Below, piece after piece: positions 23,331 through 35,190 of a stretch of DNA of 64,000 nucleotides (positions within the stretch are counted from its first letter, which is position 1; every line of letters begins with the position of its first letter). Position numbers and translations under genes: made by a program. Below the pieces are notes generated by a model. That model made no database searches. It saw only the letters and a program-made list of their open reading frames with translations, and was not told the origin of the DNA. This DNA comes from Salvator merianae (taxonomy: Eukaryota > Chordata > Lepidosauria > Squamata > Teiidae), in NCBI GenBank assembly GCA_003586115.2, contig QVOM02000112.1, positions 52,845,638 to 52,909,637 on the forward strand. Direction: 5' to 3'.

Positions 23331-24179
23331 GTGGGGTCCTGTGGACCCCATGTTCTTTGAGGACTTCTGTGGCACTAAGGATGCCATGCAGATACTGCCT
23401 TTATCTCATCCCTGGTTGTGAAGGAGGTGTACCAAGCACTTCTTTTTAAACTTTTGTAATAATTTCATAACCTTTATCTTTGAATCAATCTGACTACTAT
23501 TCCAAATGTGCTGGCTGAGCTAAACTACATAATGATCTAAACCAAAAGGAAATGAGTGCATCCACGAACAATGTAACTCTAACAGATCTAAAGTGCTCAG
23601 TACAGGAGATGCATATAAGAGAATGTTAGGCAATGCCATTTAGGCATTAGAATGAACAACATAAAGCTGATTATTCAACCATGTGTTGGTGTAGCACAAA
23701 ACCCGAGTGTCCCTTTAATTGTTTCCAAAATCTAGGAAGATGGAATGCTTCATGGCTCTGCACTGGTAAGATAAAAATTTAGACTCTTCTGGCTGTGGCA
23801 CTGCATCTCACAAACAATTGTCACAATGACAAGAAGAATTTCGATATAATGAATTATCTATAAGGCAGCTGTAAGGAGGAAAAGGCAAAAGCTGTGCATC
23901 CATTTATCTGTCCTAGAAACAGGCACAAGATGTAGGCATGTTCTTTAGATATTGAATAGGATGTGAAGAAAAAAAAATTGTAATGGTTGTTCACACTTGG
24001 GAACTGGAGATGAGACAAGGGGGTTTGAAATAGGAAAGCAGGCTTAAGCCCAACAGTGCAGAATAGCTTGGAAACTGCTTAGGGAGTTCGTTGCAGGGGG
24101 AGCCACCAAGAAAGGATGGGATATATCTCAGACAGAAATGCTTTTGAACAAGGTTCAAAGCCTGTGAACCTAATACAGA
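23331..24179. other. Unassigned DNA
   Basis: No recognised element or exon. Confidence 0.4.
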
Positions 24180-24244
24180 ACAGTTATTTATTTATTTAAT
24201 GGAATTATATACCACAGATTTTGTAAAAATTCTATGTTTACAGA

Positions 24245-24380
24245 TGTGGAACATGTGGCCTTTCAGATCTCATTGGACTCCAGTTCCCACCTTCCTCAGC
24301 AAGCATGACTGATAGGCAGGGAAGATGTGACTTGGAGTCCAATGGCATTGGACGACCACATGTTTTTGGTCATTGGTCTA
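24245..24380. mobile_element. hAT-like palindromic MITE
   Basis: Left half ACATGTGGCCTTTCAGATC...TTGGACTCCAGTTCCCACC is mirrored by the right half CTTGGAGTCCAATGGCATTGGACGACCACATGT. The layout (GGCCYTTCAGAT...GGACTCCAGTTCCC, then its complement) is that of an abundant amniote short palindromic transposon. No coding capacity. Confidence 0.6.
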
Positions 24381-25180
24381 GAGAGTGCAGCTCATGCAAG
24401 GCAATCTTTGATCTAGGGCTGTCAGAGAGACATTTGATGAAAGCAAAAAACTGAGACTGTGAGAATACCATCAGACTGAAACCACCCCAATGCAAATTGT
24501 TTTTTAAAAAAGAAACAAATACCATACATAAGCACTAACATTACTTAGGTGCATGATTTAATTAGTAATGTATCATTTACTACACGTCATTGATTGTTGC
24601 TCCTATCTGCCACACGCACATATCATGTTTCTGTTCTGCAGAGAACCTATTTATTATTGGTAAGTTGGCACAAAGTTGCATGCTTGGAACATACGTAATG
24701 CATTATGAAGTGCTGTAGTTGAAATGGGGTGGATCATGTCTGTGCCTATGTATGTACCTACGGTAATCAACAAGATTGGTAGCAATGGATGGAACATCAA
24801 TAGGGCACATTGCATCTGTTTGTACAATTGTACAGGGCTTCATGTGAAAGATGTACAGGTGCCTGAAGACAAGCCTGAAAACATTTTGCTGAGCTCCCAT
24901 GAATCTGCTTACCATATCATTTACAACAAACTTCTATCCACATGTAGTCAGGTTGTGCAGTAAAGAGATAGGAATGTATTTCCCATAAGGTGTATACTAA
25001 TTACGTACTAAATGTAAGAATTTTTCATAACTGATACAAGGATGCAAAATAAACAAGGTAACTGCAAAATAAACAAGGTAACTAAGTAATCTGTATCAGA
25101 GGTAGCTACTGCGTGTTACACCTGGGCGGACTGGATGATAGGGCAGCTAAAAAGAAGTAGCTCCACAGTTATTGCTAGGT
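24381..25180. other. Unassigned DNA with a short tandem duplication
   Basis: TGCAAAATAAACAAGGTAAC is repeated back to back at 25043-25062 and 25063-25082. The frame at 24724-24963 has no recognisable domain, and I do not call it a gene. Confidence 0.5.
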
Positions 25181-25185
25181 GAGGG

Positions 25186-25258
25186 GACATCTATAGCTCA
25201 GTGGTTGAGCAACTGCCTGGAGAGCAGAGGGTGATAGGTTTGATTCATAGTGTCTCCT
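25186..25258 (+). mobile_element. tRNA-derived SINE head
   Basis: TAGCTCAGTGGTTGAGC at 25194-25210 is an RNA polymerase III A box, and GGTTTGATTC at 25237-25246 is a B box. Their 27-base separation and the surrounding bases follow a tRNA-derived SINE head. It is not a tRNA gene: the acceptor and anticodon arms do not pair well. The body after 25258 does not match the BovB-like 3' part expected for a Sauria SINE. No clear tail is visible. Confidence 0.6.
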
Positions 25259-25519
25259 AGAAAGAAGGTAATGGTAAGCAACTTCTTTATCTGCCAATTT
25301 AACTATATGGATGCATCTGTGCAGGGCTACCAGAGATAATTAGCTAAACTAACTATCCTAGCCATACAAAAAGCCAAAAAAAGCCAAGTTTATCTGATAT
25401 TTGGCTGATTTTTAGCCAAAGTTGGCAGCCCTTCTATCTGTGTGGTCAGCAGGAGCTGGCCCTGACCTGATGGTATCTGTCAGCAATAGCAATGGTCGGT
25501 GAGATGCTGTAAAGCTGCA

Positions 25520-27288
25520 GCTTTACAGAATGAGAAGGGTAATTTGGTCAAAAACGACATTCAGAAGGCAGAACTTCTGAACTCCTATTTTGCATCTGTT
25601 TTCTCTCAGAAAGGAAATGAAACATCAGTTGGCCTTCACTGTGCTGTTGAGGGAATAAGAGAATCAAGGCTCTGTATGGACAAGGAGAAAGTGAGGGAAC
25701 ACTTAGCAAACTTAAATGAATTCAAGTCTCCAGGCCCAGATGAATTACATCCTAGGGTGCTGAAGGAATTAGCTGATATAATTGCTGAACCACTCTCTGT
25801 GATATTTGAGAACTCATGGAAAACAGGAGAAGTCCCAGAAGATTGGAGAAGGGCGAATGTTGTACCTATCTTTAAAAAAGGAAAGAAGGCTGACCCAGGT
25901 AACTTCAGGCCTGTGAGCCTGACTTCAATACCAGGCAAGATACTTGAACAAATCATTAAACAGCATATATGGGAACACTTGGATGGGAATGCAGTAATTA
26001 ACCAAAGCCAACATGGATTTGTAACAAGCAAGTCATGCCAGACTAATCTCATTTCCTTTTATGACAAAATTACTGGATGGATCGATCAAGGAAAGGCTGT
26101 GGACATAGTATATCTTGACTTTAGCAAAACATTTGACAAGGTGTCTCATACTATACTTATTGAAAAAATGATCAAATATGGGATTGACAGGACAACTGTT
26201 ACGTGGATTCATAACTGGCTTAGTGATCTGTTAGGTGGATTCATAACTGGCTTAGTGATCGTACTCAAAGAGTGGTCATAAATGGCTTCACATCCGATTG
26301 GAAGATTGTCTCGAGTGGGGTACCGCAAGGCTCTGTCTTGGGCCCATTGCTGTTCAACATTTTTATAAACGATCTGGATGAAGGTGTCAAGGGGACGCTG
26401 ATCAAATTTGCAGATGACACAAAGCTAGGAGGGGTCCCTAACACTAGGGAGGAGAAGGAGAGGATTCAAAAGGATTTGGACAAGCTTGAACAGTAGGCTG
26501 AAACTAACAGGATGACATTTAACAGGGAGAAATGCAAAGTTTTACATCTAGGTAAGAAAAATGACAATATCCAATACAGAATGGGAGGAATCTCGCTGAG
26601 CAGCAGCACATGTGAAAAGGATCTGGGTGTACTAGTAGATCATAGATTAAACATGAGTCAACAGTGTGATGCAGCTGCAAAAAAGGCAAACACCATCCTG
26701 GGCTTTATCAAGAAGAGTATAGATTCTAGATCACGAGAAGTAATTGTCCCACTTTACTCTTCCTTGGTCAGACCTCATCTGGAGTATTGTGTCCAGTTCT
26801 GGGCGCCCCAGTTTAAAAAAGACATTGACAAACTGGAACAAGTTCAGAGAAGGGCGACCAAAATGGTGAGTGGTCTGCAAACTATGTCCTACGAGGAACG
26901 GTTAAAGGACCTAGGAATGTTTAGCCTGCAGAAGAGAAGACTGAGAGGAGATATGATAGCTGTTTTCAAGTATCTGAAGGGCTGTCACAGTGCAGAAGGA
27001 TTGACCCTATTCTCAGTTGCACAAGAAGGAAGGATTAGAAACAATGGGCTGAAACTTCAAGGGAGTAGATACAGGCTAGATATTAGGAAAAACTTTCTGA
27101 CCATAAGGGCAATCAGTCACTGGAACAGGTTGCCACAGGAGGTGGTGGGCTCTCCTTCTCTGGAGATCTTCAAGGAAAGGCTGGACAGATATCTGTCTAG
27201 GATGGTGTAGTGAATCCTGCATTGAGCAGGGGGTTGGACTCGATGACCCTGGAGGTCCTTTCCAACTCTATGATTCTATGATTCTATA
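25520..27288 (+). pseudogene. CR1-A LINE, ORF2 reverse transcriptase and 3' end
   Basis: ORF2 of CR1 makes a reverse transcriptase that copies the element's RNA at the target. Readable blocks in order are FKSPGPDELHPRVLKELA, DWRRANVVPIFKKG, NFRPVSLTSIPGK, the motif A core YLDFSKTFD (near 26115), SGVPQGSVLGPLLFN (26311-26355), the catalytic FADD at 26407-26418, a thumb region, and the HLEYCVQFWAP and NRLPQEVVGS blocks. Two lesions are seen: a 32-bp duplication at 26203-26260 that shifts the frame, and TAG at 26494-26496 where a Trp codon is expected. The 3' end has the GGTTGGACTCGATGACCC block and two ATTCTATG tail units. The amino part and endonuclease are missing by 5' truncation. Confidence 0.9.
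26203..26260 (+). repeat. 32-bp duplication inside the CR1 ORF
   Basis: The 26-nt unit from GTGGATTCATAACTGG to AGTGATC is present twice, at 26203-26228 and 26235-26260, with TGTTAG between. The 32-nt net insertion is not a multiple of three, and it accounts exactly for the change of reading frame on either side. Confidence 0.95.
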
Positions 27289-30200
27289 ACTTTATTCAAA
27301 CCCATCTGAGCATTAACCTCACTGAACGTAGCAAAGGAGTTATGCATATTAATGCCAATGGAGAAGCAAACTGATTTATGGGCATGTTAGCCAGCCCAAA
27401 GCCATAGCATGTGTGAACGAGGAAGAAAGAACAGACTCGAGGTCAGAGCTAAAAGGCATTGTGGGGCACTGCTCACTCTGCCCTTGTGTCCCCACTGTTC
27501 CTAATCTATGTCGTTATTTTTTGTACACATATGTCTAGGTCAGTGAAATGCATCTGTTTATACATGTGTTGACAGATACATGAACAACCAAAGAACAACC
27601 ATTTTCTTGTAGTTTAAATCTGTAGGCAACCCACTCCTCAGGGAAGGATAGAAAGTTAGGTTTGAAATATTATTATGTTGTGGTGGTAGTTTCAGCACAC
27701 ATCTTTTTTAAAGAGGGAAAAATAAAAACCCTGGCAGCAAGTTTGTTATTGTAATATTTAAGTAGCAGGTAAAACTGTCAGTATTGAGAAGTGTACCTCT
27801 TTTTTATTCTTTCAGCATTTTTTCATAGTTCTTTTGAACCCTAGTTATTTATATTCTTTAAAACAGATCTGCTTCATTCAGCTGTTTTTGCACTTGTTTT
27901 CAGTACCTTTATCTGCCTTCATGGAAAAAAAAAATCTAAAAGCTGCAGTTTTCTTTCTTAGTGAAAGAACACCCATTGTTCCTTGCTAAAACAAAGCCAA
28001 CTTTTTTTTTCTCCCTATCAAATTTATTCCAGGCATATAGTTGTCTGAATGATTCATTTAGGCACGTGACCATTGTTCCAGTATTTCACCCTCTCCACCA
28101 CCACTTTTCATTACGATTCAGATATCTTGGACTATTATCCCAGTGGCTTCAATTTGCAAAGTCTGATCAGGGCAATCTATTATTCATGTTGTCATCCCCA
28201 AACAGCTGACCTGGTTCACAGCGGATAGCCTATGGGGAGTCAACACTTGTATGTAGCTGATAAAAATACTGTACTTGGATGGAAAATACCGTGATGCGTG
28301 AATGCTTGAACCTGACTTAGCATATCAGAATACAATTAAATAGTGAAATGCCACTTTCAGCCCCTTCACACGTGTGTATGTTTGAGGGGGCTTGGTTTTT
28401 CAGGTTTATAAACTGACAATGTTTCTGCTTCTTTTGTTATGTGGGGGTTAACTATGTATCATAAATAGAGGATGGTAACAATGGGATTAAATTAAGCATG
28501 ACTCGTTTTATCACCTCACTGATTCAATGGAATCTAGACCATTAGATGCCAATTTGCATCTGTTCTCTTTCATATTTCACGTTATGCATATGATTAGAGG
28601 CCTCTTTCTGTATGCACATCTCAGATTCTGTTTCACCATCACCCCTACTTACACTATTGATTGTGCGTTCCCAAATATTGACCATAGTAAGCTGCCCAAT
28701 TTAGTAATTTAGGTAAGTGGGCAATTACAGTCCTAGAGTTAGGGCAGTGGGTAGGTGAGCCAAAGGTGCAATATACACAGGGGTTCAAAAAGTGACTGTT
28801 TGTACCCCAAAGGATGCCGATGGAGAAGTAAAATTGTGTTCCTCCATATAATCATTTCAGACAATAACGTTTGAACTTTGCCTAAAATAGCGATGTCTTG
28901 TCCCAAATCTGATCTGTAATGAGCAGCAGATCTTCTCAATGGTCTTGTTTTTCTTAACACACTCTGCTTAATGTAAACAAATATTTACACAGACAGTGCT
29001 GAAATGCCAGTTAATTAATGCTGAGTATTGAACTTTGGGCTTCTGTGTATGAAGTGAGTGATCTGCCTTTGTGCTAAGGTTTCTAAAGGTGTATTCTTTT
29101 TATTTATTTAATTTTATCTGGTTACCTGTTTAACATCCATCAGTATTTACAAATGAGGATTCTTTATGTGACCAAACATTTTTTTTTATCTCTTAGAGAA
29201 TATGGCAGCATTTTCACTGGGCAGTTTCTCACTGGCATTGGCTAGTCCTATTTCTCTGAGGATAGAAATGTTGCAAGAATGTCTTAGCCAAATTGGAGGT
29301 AACCAGACCTAGTGCTTTTTCTCCTGGGAATTTTCTGCTTAGCTAAAAGTTTTCAGGAGTTTCCTCCTTCGTTGGCATGTGCAAATGCTTGCCCAGAAAA
29401 AAACACAGATTGAAGTATGTGCTGATAGATGTACTACCTTGACACCATGGAATTTACTTCCATATGATGAATCTCTAGGTCCTGGTTGGAACATCTAGCA
29501 AAGGTTATCATCTCTATCTTGCATCTACATGGAGAGTTTTCACAGCAGATCTGGTCTGACATCTGTTGCAGACACGAAAAATCAACTTGGTCAGCTTGTT
29601 AAACACTGCAGCATATGCACACAGAGTTGCTGATCATATGAGAATTGACATGCAGATGGGTTGACCCTAATTTGTTGATTTCTCTCTCACTCTGACCTAG
29701 CAACCCTGTTACAGGCCACGCTCTGGGGAAAATGTTTTGGGGAAATTAGCGTCCCAGGCATTAGACCTTTGTAGGGATCGATATATCAGGCAGGTTTCAA
29801 TAATGCTAAATTGACACAGAAAATGCAAATAAAGAGGAGGTAATCCTTGAAAAGAATGGTGCATCTCTATAATGGTGCAAAAAGATTGAAATCCAAAGAA
29901 GTAGCATTGAACAATGTAATTTGTTAGAATCAGCTAGTTTCATAGGTAGCATAGGTAGATAGACACTTGAGAAAGGAAAAGAAAAAGGCTTGGCTCCAAA
30001 CTTAAGTAAGGAGACCTATTTAGTGTGTGTAAAAGGGGGAGGGGGAGAAGAAAGAGAAAGAGTCTGGGAGAAGCTAGTAATGGTGACTAGAGAGGTTCCT
30101 AGCACTAAAGGGGTAAATCTCACCCATCTGTAGTCTTCTCCAGGTAAATCTTCATCATGCCAAAAAGGAAAATTTGGGGGGAAAGATGCATAGGTCTCTT

Positions 30201-32490
30201 GCAGACAAAATGGGCTAAAAATCAGAGAATGGGATGAGGACAAGCCTTCACAACCCTTACTCCTTTAGGAAAAAAAAACAGCTCTTTTGCCAAGGGGCAT
30301 AGAGAGAGATATAGAAATCCCTCATCAAGTGAAATCAGCTAAAAAAGGAAAAAGGAAACTGCAAGCAAGCTGTAGGATCAAGCAGCTTCTTAGAAAAATC
30401 CATTCCCTCTCCATTTCAGGAGGGAGGTAAAAGCAGTTTTCAGCCAGGGAAAAATGGGGATGAGATAGATGATCGTTCTTCCTGACTTCTTGTGTGTTTC
30501 TTCTTCTTCCTCTCTTCTTCTTCTGCTAACTTCTTCCTCTGCTAACTTCCTAATAGAAAAACCTAAACTTTTGTATTCTTTTTCCCAAGTAGAAAAAGGA
30601 ACAAGCTTCCTTTTAGTTGGGCAAAGATGTGTGTTAATGAGAGATAAACAGACAACTACACTGGTTGATGAGCTTAAATTGTGCTGTTTGCATTCTTAAT
30701 GAGAAGTTTTCAAGATGTAGGCTTGAACAGTAGGACTATTTGATGGCCACATACTTGCCCAATCTTTTGTTAACCATTAATGCATAATTTCCTGAGCTTC
30801 TTCAAGAGCTGAAGGGAAAATGTTGGTACTTGTGCAGACAGCTTTTTCCTCTTTAAAATGGATGCAGGCAGAGGAAAAACATGGGTAAATTTGGCCTCTC
30901 CAGGAATTCTGGTCAGTTTCCCTGTATTTGAAACCTGATAGTTATATTTCATGGGATCCATGTTCATTTGTATATAGTAAGAATGTTTGTGCTCCTGCTT
31001 CTGTACGACAGGGCTAACAGTGTCTGTGCTCCTGCATAACTGATGGCTACAACGCTTTCAATAAGTGGAAAAAAAACATTGTGATGCACTGATTTACTAA
31101 TTTCTCCCAGAGTAAGTTTGTATCAGAGCACTGCTTGTGCATGTCTATTCGTAAATCTAACTCTGCCTGGTGTTCATCTGAATTCTTTTTCCTTCTGTCT
31201 GATTCTGGGAATGTGTACAGAATGCCTGCAAGTAAAGTGTATAGCTTGGTGCCTTAGTTTTCATTTATAGATAGTTTGGTGAGGCTATTTTTAATGAAAA
31301 TGATTGATCATTCAACTTGCTGTTCCTCCACATGAGCTGAGGGTAAGGTGCCAGTAGAACAACTGGGTAAAGCATCTGTTTGTGATAATCTACACTTTTC
31401 TTATGGTGACTTAAATCTCTTTACGCACAATTAGGAGAGTCAGCTTGCTTTCAAACTTTTTCTTTCTTTTATCCCTGTTCCTTTCTCCTCTTTCCTTTGG
31501 ACCTGCTTCTTTACCTTCCAATAAGGATGAGCTAAATGCCTTTACATCCCGCTTGCTTAGTATCACTCTAGCAACATTACTCTTCCCTCCTTTCCCAAAT
31601 GTTTTCTTGCCAGAATCAGCCAATATATTAGGTTGTTCATTTAAATGCAGTTATTCAACACAAAACATATTAAGTTGGTTTTTGAAACCAGCTACTCCTG
31701 TTATTTCTATCTCTCTTCCTTTAGACCTGCTTTTTTGCCTCTGAATAAGGATTAACTGAACTCCTTCAAGTCCTCCTGCCACAGTGCTGCTCTAACAAAA
31801 CCACCTCCTTCATTTCCCAAACTTGACTTGAGGCATTTTTTTTCCCAGGAAGAATATCAAGTTTTTGTTTGGAACCTCATTTTATTGAGTTGATTTTTAA
31901 AATAAGTCAGATATTTGCTCTGGTTTCTTGCCCACAAGATAAGCAACTCCACCCTCAGAAAGACAGCCAGTAGTGGTACATGCCACTGCCAATATGAATA
32001 ATGCCCTAGAGGTGCCCTCAGAGCTCTTTATTTTGCCTTGTAGAAACAATACTTCCTTTGCTTCCTGTAATGAATCTATAGGCACGTTATGTGTGATTAT
32101 GTATGATAGAACAACCCTCTGGTCACCTTTGTGCCATTCTATTTCCAGTATTTGAATGTACCCTCTGTTCAGGACCCAAAGTTGGTGCTATGTGACACCA
32201 AGTACCTCATATGACAGTCTAGGTGAACTTCCAGAATGCAGGGAAAGCCCTGCTCCACTGAAAACCATTCCAGTAAATGGGTTTCTATTTTATTGTTGTT
32301 AAATTTCAGTTTATTCGTCTTTCATGTATTACCTTTTGGCAGAATGATAGGATAGTCCTGATTTCTGAAAGAATATCACAGAGAAGCGGGGCATGGCCTG
32401 CTTTACATCATTCTAGAATGTTTGGCATACAAAACTAAACTTAAGCTGAATATCTGGGGTATGTGTGATTTCCTTACGGTAACGAATGTT
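27289..32490. other. Long stretch without recognised elements
   Basis: Over 5 kb of AT-rich DNA in which I recognise no LINE, SINE, DNA transposon or coding exon. Short frames (for example 31411-31623 minus, 31445-31744 plus) are on opposite strands of the same DNA and carry only low-complexity composition. A GA-rich patch lies at 30030-30080. It is the longest repeat-poor stretch in the window, so a conserved non-coding element could sit here. That cannot be judged without another species. Confidence 0.5.
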
Positions 32491-32494
32491 TGAC

Positions 32495-32583
32495 AGGGAA
32501 ACAAATTCCTGGAGAGGTAGTGGCTGGTCCCTCTCTGGAACTATTCAGATGGAGATTAGACAGTCATCTAATCAAGATGCTTT
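32495..32583 (+). pseudogene. CR1/L2-type LINE ORF2 carboxyl-terminal fragment
   Basis: The plus strand encodes KQIPGEVVAGPSLELFRWRL followed by DSHLIKML and a stop. This is the last helix of CR1-group ORF2 (compare RLPQEVVGSPSLEIFKERLD in the CR1-A copy). It is a short orphan piece in a different family from the CR1-B copy that follows at 32823. Confidence 0.65.
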
Positions 32584-32822
32584 GATAAGGATTTCTGCGT
32601 GAAGGATGAGGTAGGCCTCAATGAACTAAAACCTGCTGATTTTGGCTGGCTCCGGAAGCCACCCAAACATTGTACTAAAAAGAGATATTCTGCAGTAAAG
32701 CCTCTCCGGAATAATTGTTTGCTGACTGCACAATGTGGAGCTCGCATAGTGCTTGTGCAATATAGTGACACACACATTCGGGTATTTCGACTGTGCAAAA
32801 TACCCAAAAGTGCACAACCCGG
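32584..32822. other. Unassigned segment between two LINE fragments
   Basis: It holds a small inverted motif GCACAATGTGGAGCTCGCATAGTGC at about 32728 and two runs of GTGCAA/TTGCAC type. This may be a short DNA transposon, but I cannot define ends. Confidence 0.35.
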
Positions 32823-33406
32823 AAAGGGCAACCAGAATGATCAAAGGGCTGGAACATCTTCCTTACGAAATTGGGCTGCAACGTCTTAGCCTCTTCAGCC
32901 TTGAAAAGCGACATTTAAGAGGAAACCTGATTAAAGTATATAAAATCATGCACAGTATGGATAAGGTGGATAGAGATAAATTCCTTTCTCTATCACACAA
33001 CATTAGGTCCAGGGGCACACTATGAAGCTGATGGGTAGGAGAGTTAGGACTGACAAGGGGAAGTATTTTTTTCCCCCAGAGGGTCATCAGTCTATGGAAT
33101 TTATTACCGGAAGAGGTGGTGACAGCAATCTGCCTAGATAGCTTTAAGAGAGGATTGTACAGATTCATGGAGGTCAGGTGTATCAATGGCTACTAGAATG
33201 GATGCCTAGGTACTGTCTCCAGGGTGGAGAGACAGGCAGGATGTCTGTAAAAACCATTTGTCGGGAGTCAAGAGCAGGTGAAGATTTTGCCTTTTATTCT
33301 GCTTGAGAATGCCCAGAAGCAATTGGTGGGTCACTGTGTGAAACAGAATGCTGAACTAGATGGGCCATGACCTGATCCAGGAAGGCTCCTCTTATGTTCT
33401 TATGAT
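32823..33406 (+). pseudogene. CR1-B LINE, ORF2 end and 3' region
   Basis: From 32823 the plus strand reads RATRMIKGLEHLPYEIGLQR then LFSLEKRHLRGNLIKVYKIM, the carboxyl end of CR1 ORF2. After a frameshift it reads a WNLLPEEVVTAICLDSFKRG-like block. The 3' region is the longest CR1-B example here (33160-33406) and ends CTCCTCTTATGTTCTTATG, with two tail units. 5' truncated and frameshifted. Confidence 0.8.
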
Positions 33407-33612
33407 CACCAGCAGCATGCATGTGGGACCACCGTTTTTGGGCCCTGCACATGTGTGGTGTCGATGTTGAAGATGGTAGCTCCCACCAACAGTGCCCAGA
33501 TAGTAGACTGGTAGGATACAGTGCTTTTTTCATTCCGATATTGTGGGTCTATGTTGAGGCTGGCACAGATACGTGTGGCAATCCCAACATAGTCAAGGCA
33601 TAATAGCACTGT
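33407..33612 (-). repeat. Unclassified dispersed repeat, shorter inverted copy
   Basis: Its reverse complement contains ATGTTGGGATTGCCACACGT and a GCTACCATCTTCAACATCGACACCACACATGTGCAGG-like stretch, in the order seen at 9872-10050. It starts directly after the CR1-B tail. Confidence 0.5.
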
Positions 33613-34577
33613 TTATTCCCCATGTGGATGTGGCATTTGTTTCTGGGCACTGTTTTAACCACTGTAAGAAACAGAAGTGGTCTGTTTTGCTAAAGTAGCA
33701 TTATTCACAGTGAGACTTTGTTTCACACTATTTTTAGCATCTGGGATTTGATCTTCTGTCAATAGTACATGAAAAATCAACTTTAGCCTTGCCTAATATA
33801 ATTGACATAAAGTATGTGCATGGGTGGGATATGGTTGTCCTTTAACTCCAGCATCATTTTATGTGTGTAGTAAAGATGATTTCTGTTTCCTGGTCAGAGC
33901 TCTGTATTAGTTCATAAATTTTTTCCTCTGCCTGTTAGCATCCTGATCAAGGACATAGTTTTATATAAAGTCAAGTGCAAATAGGGATTAGAATGAATTG
34001 CTCTGAATTGTTAATCAGCAGATTAAGAATGTAACAAATATGTGTGTGTGTGAGAGAGAGAGGGAGGGAAAGAAAAAAAGCTTATAGTTTTCAAGTCACT
34101 GCAGTAAAAAGCTGTGGGGAACTGTGGGGAGAGAAGAATGAACTTAAATTTCTCTCCTTCCATAAACCTCATCTTTATAATTAAACTGGGAATGCGACAC
34201 TTATGAAGTTTTATTATTATCAACATTGCAATCAAATAAAATCGTTCTGGCAATTTTGTTTGCCTGTCATCCGTTACTAAGTGGAAAAAGAGAGCCAGGT
34301 GATAGTGTCTGGTGATAATCCTTCTGCAGTCGATTACCTGATAAACTTAGTTTATTGTAGTACTTGTTTATGACCAACTTTAAATTAGCATTGTAAGGAA
34401 CATATGGCCCCAGATGCTCTAAAATTACATGGCTGTGACTTAGAAAACATTACATATCTGTGAACATCAAATTTTACATCTTTGCTTTCTACTGTTTTGT
34501 TTCTGACCCAACAAGACCTCCTGTGAAAGCTGTTACTTCCTGGTTTCAGATCTCGCTGTTCTTTGAAGCAGTACTAT
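33613..34577. other. Unassigned DNA
   Basis: No recognised element. A short (TG)n(AG)n tract lies at 34040-34062. Confidence 0.45.
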
Positions 34578-35128
34578 GGGTCTGTTTGCACTTGCCGGCC
34601 TGGTATGGTATAAAAATACCACACCAGGCCAGTGAAGATGAAATGTGAGGGCAGCCATTTTACGCTTTTTTGCACTTTCCATCATGGAATGTTTGGATGC
34701 AAACATCCCAAGATGGAACAGACCTTGCAGCATGAAGACCATTCACACTGCAACATCTTGGAACAGAATGGCAGCAGGATACCAGCATTCGGAGTGCGAA
34801 TGCTGGTGTCCTACTGGTGTTCTGTACCATGACAACAGCTGGGAAGCTTCTGGCAGCTGCCATTGTGACAACAATGCTGCATGATGGCGCAGGTGCAGCC
34901 ATGTCATGCAGCGGTGAGTTCGCACCCAGAAGTGGGTGAGAATGTATTGTACCAGGAGCAGTCCAGCTGCTCCCAGTATAGCTATGGAGCATGGTTTTGT
35001 GCTGCACAGCAGTTAGCGATGGGGAGCAGCGGTAGTCTGCTCCTGATCACGACGACTCCTGCAAAGTGCAGAGGCACTTGACTAGTGAGCATCCCAGACA
35101 CTCACTAGTAGCAAGTGTGAATAGGCCC
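34578..35128. mobile_element. Non-autonomous DNA transposon, about 550 bp
   Basis: The left end GGGTCTGTTTGCACTTGCC pairs with the right end AGTGTGAATAGGCCC. These are imperfect terminal inverted repeats of the same consensus as 4310, 40518-41040 and 52981-53204. Inside are nested palindromes: 34597-34630 (15-bp arms, AAAA loop) and 34750-34830 around ACCAGCATTCG/CGAATGCTGGT. Near the right end lie TAGTGAGCATCCC and ACACTCACTAGTAG. No transposase frame. hAT-like is inference from terminal style. Confidence 0.7.
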
Positions 35129-35190
35129 TTGCACTTCAAGTGCTAAACTAGCCCTCTACTTAGCTACCAGTGCTTGAAGTGCAAATGGCC
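35124..35190. mobile_element. 67-bp palindromic mini-element
   Basis: GGCCCTTGCACTTCAAGTGCT at the left is mirrored by AGTGCTTGAAGTGCAAATGGCC at the right. It shares the GGCCC boundary with the preceding element. It could be a very short relative or a terminal fragment copied in reverse. Confidence 0.55.

Noticed and set aside
25186..25258. Functional tRNA gene
   Set aside because: A and B boxes are present, but the arms do not pair and no terminator run follows. A SINE head fits better.
26512..27210. 232-codon frame as a host gene
   Set aside because: It is the carboxyl half of CR1 ORF2, followed by the CR1 3' tail. It is recorded under the LINE.
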